Assembly (NCBI GenBank): GCA_027563935.2 | Contig: CM050454.1 | Span: 4,120,001 to 4,184,000, forward strand | Source: Costus lasius | Taxonomy: Eukaryota; Streptophyta; Magnoliopsida; Zingiberales; Costaceae | Direction: 5' to 3' | Length of the DNA stretch: 64,000 nucleotides | Part shown: piece after piece, positions 57,662 through 64,000 of the stretch | Numbering within the stretch: the stretch's first letter is position 1 | How the letters are laid out: every line of letters starts with the position of its first letter | Program-made: the position numbers and the translations under genes | The notes under the pieces: generated by a model | What the model saw: only the letters and a program-made list of their open reading frames with translations | Told to the model about the DNA's origin: nothing | Database searches by the model: none

Positions 57662-58817
57662 GATTCGCCTTCCTCGCGAAACACGGACACGCGAAGCTCG
57701 AGCACGAGCTCGCTATCTTCAGCTGTGACGGACACGGAGGTTGGCGCGGTGACTCCTTCAGCTTCGGGCGATGAGGACTTGGATGGCAAGCGACGATATG
57801 CACGGAAGATCGGAGGGCGCAGCTGCCCTAATTTGAGAAGGGAGACCCGGTCCAGGCGGAGGCGGCAGAAACCTACTCTGCCTATATAGCGACGGGATCG
57901 AGCGAGAGGGGGATCACCAGCAGCGACAGCTCCGAGCTTGGGGAAGCAACGAGCGAAGAGAGAGCTATGAGCAATTGAGAGAGGAATTCCAGAGATTGTA
58001 ACCGGCGATGGGGGTCGCTGGCGAGGGAGGGGAAGCGGGCGCCGACGATAGGGGTCGTCGACGGCAAGGAGAGGAGTTGTAGCTAATTTCGGAGAATAAA
58101 AGCTTCTTCTTCTCCTCTGTTCGCTATCCCCTGTTTTTGTGTTGCGGCGGCATCTCCGATCGATTCCCGGCAGCGAGCGACCCCTGGACGTCGACGAGAG
58201 GTGGAGAGGGACAGCGGCTTCCTCCGCCCACCTTCGCATCCTTCTTCCCGACGGCGGACGGTGACCGTCGTCGAATGAGTGCAGGCGGTACTCGTCCAAG
58301 GCGAAACGAAGAAGGCGATAGCGAGGCGAGCATTTCGATCGGCGTTCGAAACGAGACGCGTAGCTGAGTCAGCAGAAAAAGTCAAGCGTCACGGGACGAA
58401 ATCGGATTTCGATTTCGAAATCGAAATTGAAATTTGGCGGCTGACACAAGGCAAACGTCAGCAACGCAATTCAGAAATCGACGGAAGCGAATTCACGAGT
58501 GACGTCAGGCGCGACGTCAACGAGGTGATTTTGCTTAAAGCGGCGCGGCGGTAATTTTGACTCTCGGGTCAAAATCCAGATTTCTAGAAAATTGGAGAGA
58601 GGTATTTAATTTAGGGTTTTGAATTCGAAATTAGGGTTAGGGTTTTCTGAGCAACTTTGTAATTTGGGGATAAAAACTACTCGGGGAAATTAGGGTTTCT
58701 AATTTGGGGGTGAGATTTGTCCGGAAACCCTAGGGAGTTCACGCTCTAGTGTTCGGCTGGACACCCTAAGACACCAGTTTAGGGCTAGTTTAGGGCTGAT
58801 CCGACCAGGGTGTGATA
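57493..58817 (+). repeat. 3' LTR
   Basis: The 1325-bp repeat starts TGTTAGGC and ends GTGTGATA. It follows the purine-rich GGCAAAGGAGA. It is highly similar to the 5' LTR; the 22-bp length difference is explained by an inserted palindromic ATTTCGATTTCGAAATCG-type run at about 58405-58435. Confidence 0.92.
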
Positions 58818-58822
58818 ACTAG
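58818..58822 (+). repeat. 5-bp target-site duplication, right (ACTAG)
   Basis: ACTAG lies between the 3' LTR and the next TGTCACGCC, the end of the inverted solo LTR. Confidence 0.92.
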
Positions 58823-60006
58823 TGTCACGCCCCGGCCTAAGGTAGTCTAACGGAACACTAGACCAGCGTGAAACCCTAGGATTTTCGTGTGTAATTTCAC
58901 CTCAATTTGGAAACCCTAATTCCCCAGATGCAAAATCACCCCCAAATTGATAAAGGATTGGAAGACCCTAACCCTAATTCTAAAAATTGAAACCCTAAAT
59001 AAATTTACCTATTCTAATTTTGACCCTCTGGTCAACGCCGCTCGCCGATTTAAATCTGACTGTGTTGATGTCACGCCGCTGCCAAAATTCGGATTACTGA
59101 CGTCCGCCTGCATCAGCCACCGAAACCGATTTGTGAAATCAGATTTCACCGTGGGATTTCAAATCCTTATCACTGCCTCGAATCGAACGCCCGCGTTCAA
59201 TTTTCCTTTCGTATGCTTGCGAGCGAACGATGGCTTGCTCGCCTTTGTCTTCCTCGTTGAGCCTCGGTCAAGTGTCGCCTGCACTCGCTTGTCGGCGATC
59301 GTCACCATGAAAAAGGGTGTGAGGACGCCACCTGCGTCTCACCCCTAACCTTTCGCCACTGACCCACTGCGGTCACCGGAAGCCTCGCCGGATGGACGAA
59401 GATCTGGAAACACATCTCGCCGGAAACACCACAAAACAGGGGAGGAAGGGACGTTTAGAGAAGAAGGTTTTATTAACCCAATAGAAGCTACAGGACTCTC
59501 TCCCTATGCCGACGACCCCCTGTCGTCGGTGCCCTCATTCCCTCCCTCGCCGGTGATCCCTTGATCATCGGTTACAATGCTCTCTGGTTTGCTCACAATC
59601 TTCCACTCACTAGCGTCTCCCCAGACACCGGAGCACTCTATTCTCAATCTTCCCGAAGCTCTGTGTAGGAGGAGATCCCATCGCCCCTCTCTTCGTCCCC
59701 TTTTAAAGACGGAGCCATCGCCTCAGCTCTTTCCTTCCTAGGGAGTCCGCCGCCCATTTCTTTTGCGTCGATTGCCCAGCTCGTCCACGTCCGAGTCGTT
59801 CGGGGAAGAAGCCGTTGCCTGCGCCAACATCCGAACGGCTCAGTGAAGCCGTCGACGCCGCGTCCTCACGCTAGCACCCTGATTTTAGGTCAAAATCGAG
59901 CATTGACCATTCCAATTGGGCTCTGCCTTTGATTTTTCCGCATAGGCTTGGGTTTCCTCCTGGCCCAATGGATTTTGGCCTGAACCGGATTAACCCAGGC
60001 CTGACA
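58823..60006 (-). mobile_element. Solo LTR of a related family, inverted
   Basis: Read on the minus strand it starts TGTCAGGCCTGG (60006) and ends GGGGCGTGACA (58823). Like the LTRs at 54804-58817 it has TGTCAGGC at the start, a GGCCCA-rich first part, a TATA-like TTTAAAAGG near 59705, GAAACCCTAGG near the end and a CACTAGACC/GGTCTAGTGTTCCG block. It is clearly related in plan but diverged. No internal domain accompanies it. The outer flanks are ACTAG and TATAG (3 of 5 match). Confidence 0.8.
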
Positions 60007-60559
60007 TATAGTATATTAATACATGTTTGACCAGTTCAAATTAGTCATATTATTTAGTACGACTAATTTTTTAAATCATGATCCTAATTAGTTAAATTAA
60101 TTATTTTACTTGCATGAACAATCTTTTGCATAGAAATCGATAAGAAAAGTTAATATGCCCATTGAAAATATGATATTGTGATATCCTTCCCAATTGATTA
60201 TTAGACTTTCTATATAAAAAAAATGAATTTGAGTGATTCTTTAAAATAAAATTATTAAATCCGGCTATCAACTATGATAGTTATGAGAAGTGGGTAAAAA
60301 TTCTAAACAAGGTTTCTTGCCATGCCTCCAATCATTTGATGCTAATCCTAAGCATATAAGTTGTACCATATACACTTGAGTGTCAAGAAACTACTACTCG
60401 TATCGAGCACATGAGCCTACAAGTCTTCTAGCGTTTTGGAAACTATCATGCAAGCTTTTCAAAAATGGGTAATCTAGTAGAGTTGCATACAAAGGCATAG
60501 CCTAAGATATTCTCATGCCTATGTTAAAAAAAAAAAATTCTTGTCAATAATATCATTAA
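60007..60559. other. Intergenic AT-rich DNA
   Basis: No gene, repeat array or element border was recognised between the solo LTR and the PIF/Harbinger-like remnant. Confidence 0.6.
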
Positions 60560-60576
60560 GGGTATGTATACTTGGA

Positions 60577-60754
60577 AGGAAAATAGAAAGGGGCAGATTT
60601 TTTATTACTTTTTCCATTGTTTTACTTTAGCGAACGGATATTTAGGAAGGATATTGAGAGGGAAAATATGAAGGGGCAGATTTTTTATTACTTTTTCTAT
60701 TGTTTTACTTCAGCGAATGGATATTTAGGAAGGATATTGAGAGGGAAAATATGA
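60577..60754 (+). repeat. 83-bp tandem duplication
   Basis: The segment from AAGGGGCAGATTTTTT through GGATATTGAGAGGGAAAAT starts at about 60588 and again at 60671, an 83-bp period, with a partial third start near 60742. The two copies differ at only a few bases. Confidence 0.9.
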
Positions 60755-60764
60755 AGATTATTCG

Positions 60765-60850
60765 CTGATTTATCATCCGCCCAAATCGGGCGGATAATCA
60801 AAACTTATGCTCGGACGGATAATCAAAACTCACGCTCGGGCGGATACCCC
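60765..60850. repeat. Short repeat with CCGCCC/GGGCGG palindrome
   Basis: CCGCCCAAATCGGGCGG forms a palindrome. GGCGGATAATCAAAACT and a close copy (CGGATAATCAAAACTCACGC) follow in tandem. It lies just before the coding part of the mobile remnant. Confidence 0.6.
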
Positions 60851-61276
60851 TTACCCTAATACGCCGCTCGATAATGTTACCATGTTAACCTTCGCAGTCG
60901 CTCGAAACCTTCGCAGCCGCTTGACGCCCTTCCTCGTCGCCGGAAAGCTTCGTCTTCAAGTTCCAGATTGCTCGCTGCCCTTCTTTATCGCCATTCCTTG
61001 CCTCGCTCTGCCCTTCCTCATCGCCATTCCCATACAAGGTCAATGTATTCCTCGTCGCCATTCCCATACAAGGATGTTTGATCATCAGCCTCAAACATCC
61101 CAGATTGCTCGTTTCCCCTGAAATTTCCATAAAATTATTTCCAGCAAATTTTTCCAGCAAGTTTACTAGGGTTGTGTCTCTTGTTCTTGAAGAAAGGGCA
61201 TTGGGATTGTTGGTTTCCCGTCACCATTTCTAGCAATATTGCTTTATCTTTTGCAGGCTAATCCTAATTTGAGGAA

Positions 61277-61936
61277 ATGAGGAACACTCCGGTTAATAAT
61301 TATGACAAATTGCAAGAGCTATTCTCTAAGGATCGAGCCACCGGTAGTATGGCCAGTACATGTAATGAATTTATAAAGATATTGAGAACTGATATAGAAG
61401 ATCAAGATGTAGTTGCATCAGCTGAGCATGAGATACCACATGAGATACCAAATGAAGATGTGGATGAGAGTACTCCAGTTGATCAACCTAGCCCTCATCT
61501 TGCTACATCAACTTTTGATGAAGGAACATCGAACAAGAGTGGCAAAAAAAGAAGACAACCACAATTTGAGAATGTTGCTATGACGGCGTTAGTAAACAAT
61601 AGCAAAAAGTTGGACGACATTGTTACATGTATGCAATAAACAAATCAGTCCATAGATACATTTTTGAAGGGTGACACTGAAGTAAATACCACTGCAAATA
61701 AGGTACTATTAGAGGAGCTAAAGAAAATTGGAGTGCCACGTTCTAGACTAGCCGTTGCTTATGTTACTTTTGGCAGCAATAAAGATAAAGCTAGATTATT
61801 TTACTCAGCTCCTGAAGAATTGCGCTTAGAGGTACTTAATGCAATGATGGATAGCAACTGGTTACTTGATTTAGTGCAGTTTGGTACTTTTTGTGGTTGC
61901 ATTTGTGGTTCCTATAACCACAATTTTGGCTACTAG
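61277..61936 (+). pseudogene. Myb/SANT-like transposon accessory protein fragment (broken)
   Basis: The frame from 61277 reads NNYDKLQELFSKDRATG, a motif found after the Myb/SANT-like domain in plant PIF/Harbinger-related and L10-interacting-MYB-type proteins. A Ser/Thr/Glu-rich linker, KSGKKRRQPQFEN and the tail VTFGSNKDKARLFYSAPEEL follow. A TAA at 61637-61639 splits the frame. Just upstream, ANPNLRK continues the family sequence in another frame behind a TTTTGCAG acceptor, so a frameshift is also present. The DNA-binding helices themselves are missing. Confidence 0.65.
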
Positions 61937-62515
61937 TGTTTGATACTTGTATGGTTGCTATTATTGTAGTTTGATACTCAGTGCAGTTAGATCAAATGTT
62001 TGGATATTTGGATGCTTATGTAATTGTTATTTAATATTAGAATATTTGAAAACTTTGCTTACATGTTTTGTATGTTTATTGATAATATGTGGTTATAGAT
62101 ATAATAATATGTTGTTAAGGGAATTTTTATGTGTTATATGATGTATGAACAATTTATGTGTTGATATGTATACAAGCTCACATGTAAAAGAATAAGTGAA
62201 ACTATGGCAAAAATTTTAAGAAAGTTATGTATTGTGTTTTTTTTTTCAATGATGTTTTTATTTTATGATTTTTAATAGTATTAAATTAAATTTAATAATT
62301 TTTATACTATTTAATAATTTATAATATTATAAATGATATTTATATAATATGAGTGAAAAAATAAAAATTTGAGGTGAATATATAAATCCTTCAAATTATC
62401 CATCATGTTAAGTAAACACAAGGAAAAAAAAATTATCACATATTCCATCTATCTATTTTTCTTTTCCTTCTCTTTTTTCTTTCCTTTGCATAATCCATCC
62501 TTCCAAGTAAAGTAA

Positions 62516-63555
62516 GTGAATTTATACATCCATATCATCATCAAGATGGGCATCTGAAACATTATCCTTCAAACTACCATAATTTGCTTGCCACTCGCCA
62601 TGGTCAAACATTAAGAAATTCCAACTTAAACAAGCAATCAAGAAGCCAAAGAATTATGAGTTTCAGAAGAGACATATAATTGCTCAAATGAGGATATCAA
62701 TTGTCATTTTCACTAAATGAAAAATATTTCTTAGAATAAGAAAAATTATCGATTTAACTTTTCAATTATGTAAAAACATGTTAGTTAGAATATAATTAAT
62801 TTACAAATATGCGATAACATGTTTAAGTTTTCTATCAGATAAAAAATACAAACTGAAAAAATAATTATAATTTCCTTAAAAAAAAGTTAAAATGAAATAA
62901 GTTCTCAATCATTTTTATTAACCCAAAATAAAAGCTAGAAAAACAATTATACATATTAAGGCATCTAAAGCTTCCATCATATCGTGAAAAGTTAATACAC
63001 ACAGACAAGAATAACTCTACAACACTAAAAAAATACACAAAAATTACAACGAGATTTTACCAAACCAAGAGGCCCAAAACTCTCATTTCTCATATAACAA
63101 GAAAACAATTTAGAAAGGAATAAACAATGAAAACAAGTATTGCCCACAGCTTCATACTTATCTCCGTTCATTACATAAGTTCTCTAGAAGTATTGTTGCC
63201 TTACAAGATGCTTCGGAGCTTTTAGGCAAAGAACAAAGAAGATACATTAAGTTGCACTTATCCAACAAGGGGGGATCTTTGAAATCCATACCAACATTTG
63301 TAGCTTCTCATTATTGGTGGAGTCAAACGTTGGGCTTTGGCTGATAGTAATTTTCTTTGTCAATATGTTTTAACTATATACTTGCAATTTACAAAACGAA
63401 GGAATACACTACACACTACAATATGAAGTATAATCATGTACAAATGCAATTTCTTTGTTAATCAAAAGCTCAAATAAAAGGGATGGTCAAAGCTTACTTT
63501 CAACTGATTGTGTAACTTGTTTGGGAACAAGTGGGTGGTAGTGAAATTATTTACA
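62516..63555. other. Intergenic AT-rich DNA and 3' flank of the right-end gene
   Basis: No gene was found on either strand. The 3' untranslated region of the minus-strand gene ending at 63556 should lie in the right part. Confidence 0.55.
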
Positions 63556-64000
63556 TCACGAAATGCCACGAAGGGGAAGGTGTCTCGGTCTGGCTCTCAT
63601 GATGGTTTCATCGCTGTGTCGGATCCATTCAGACAATTTCCATGGTTTCTGCCACTTCCACTTGAACTGTAGTAGCCACTGATGATGGCTCCTTTTCCAT
63701 CTCCAAAGCTTCCCTCCTTGACCTATTATTGCTAATTTCTTTCCCGTAGGCAGATGACAAATTGGCACCATCTGTAGTCAAACAAGAGCTCCTTGTCAAC
63801 CACACTGAAAAAAGGCCATCAGTTTATCATATAGGAAACTAACCTTCAGCGGCTGACTGTCAAAAGTTGCTTTCATTTTGCTCGGGGAATTAGCGATACC
63901 AGCAGTGTACTTCAGTTGTTTCTGTGCCGGCACTGCTATTGGAGAAAGCGGAGTACTTGTTTCATCAGCAGAGTGTTTCAATGAACCATTTGAGCTCACC
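63556..64000 (-). CDS. C-terminal exons of an unidentified protein (5' part outside window)
   Basis: Two minus-strand exons fit: 64000-63844 and 63771-63556, with donor AAG|GTTAGT, acceptor GACTACAG and a 72-bp intron. The first reads SSNGSLKHSADETSTPLSPI, then PAQKQLKYTAGIANSPSKMK and ATFDSQPLK. In phase, the second begins MVPICHLPTGKKLAIIGQGG, has the Trp-rich run KLWRWKRSHHQWLLQFKWKW and ends RHLPLRGIS. The first exon is Ser/Pro/Lys-rich and looks disordered. I do not recognise the family. All three frames of the last exon are open for a long stretch, so the final reading depends on the acceptor used. Confidence 0.5.

Larger units (their letters stand above)
54804..58817 (+). mobile_element. 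Gag-only (non-autonomous) Ty3/gypsy-like LTR retrotransposon
   Basis: A full-length 4.0-kb element. It has a 5' LTR, a PBS complementary to initiator-Met tRNA, one gag region, a purine-rich tract and a 3' LTR, bracketed by ACTAG. There is no protease, reverse transcriptase, RNase H or integrase coding, so it must have depended on a partner. The plus orientation is set by PBS and gag. Gag carries stops and a damaged zinc knuckle, so the copy is dead even in trans. Confidence 0.92.
60560..62512 (+). mobile_element. PIF/Harbinger-like non-autonomous remnant carrying a Myb/SANT-like fragment
   Basis: TAA (60557-60559) is followed by GGGTATGTATACTTGGAAGG. The far side ends CCTTCCAAGTAAAG followed by TAA (62513-62515), giving imperfect TIRs around TACTTGGAAGG and a 3-bp TAA duplication. 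The enclosed gene fragment (61277-61936) resembles the Myb/SANT-like accessory protein of this superfamily. No DDE transposase is present. The borders are tentative. Confidence 0.5.

Noticed and set aside
1..64000. tRNA, rRNA or organelle-derived DNA
   Set aside because: No cloverleaf with tRNA box motifs, no rRNA-like segment and no recognisable plastid or mitochondrial gene was found by reading. A tRNA or covariance-model scan would be the decisive test.

Overview
This window is nuclear DNA of a flowering plant. All genes have short GT-AG introns, the intergenic DNA is AT-rich, plant transposons are nested everywhere, and one gene carries a miR172 site. Gene style (a GC-rich first exon in the AP2 gene, very TE-swollen introns) suggests a monocot, but the order cannot be fixed from sequence alone.

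Five protein-coding genes are supported. (1) 1-2724, minus: PTI1-like cytosolic receptor-like kinase, 3' end cut off by the window edge. (2) About 5.5-17.3 kb, plus: MBR1/MBR2-type RING-H2 E3 ubiquitin ligase with a long leader intron and two large coding-region introns. (3) 33335-35512, plus: two-domain euAP2 transcription factor with 26- and 31-nt microexons, a GC-AG intron and a miR172 target site. (4) 38456-54358, minus: OTU-type deubiquitinase with UBA-like and degenerate SEC-C regions, 11 exons spread over 16 kb. (5) 63556-64000, minus: the last exons of a gene I could not identify. The window thus holds one ubiquitin ligase and one deubiquitinase, but nothing shows that they work together.

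The rest is mobile DNA. Region 22786-30859 is a composite hAT element with an intact 8-bp target-site duplication. It consists of two inverted copies of the same decayed, internally deleted transposon, and one copy also holds a 1.78-kb solo LTR with its own 5-bp duplication. Region 54804-58817 is a complete gag-only LTR retrotransposon (two LTRs, PBS, 5-bp duplication). It sits flush against a related solo LTR in the opposite orientation (58823-60006). Region 60560-62512 holds a PIF/Harbinger-like remnant with a Myb/SANT-like gene fragment. Two MITE families recur. One has GGCTATGTTC termini with TAA duplications (6439, 17780, 18532). The other has CAAGG(A/T)TT termini, CCGGTACCGG-rich interiors and 8-bp duplications (40916, 45236, 48330, with weaker relatives elsewhere). 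No rRNA, tRNA or CRISPR was seen. I see no convincing entirely new system; the most unusual structures are the inverted composite hAT and the palindrome-bearing CCGGTACC elements.
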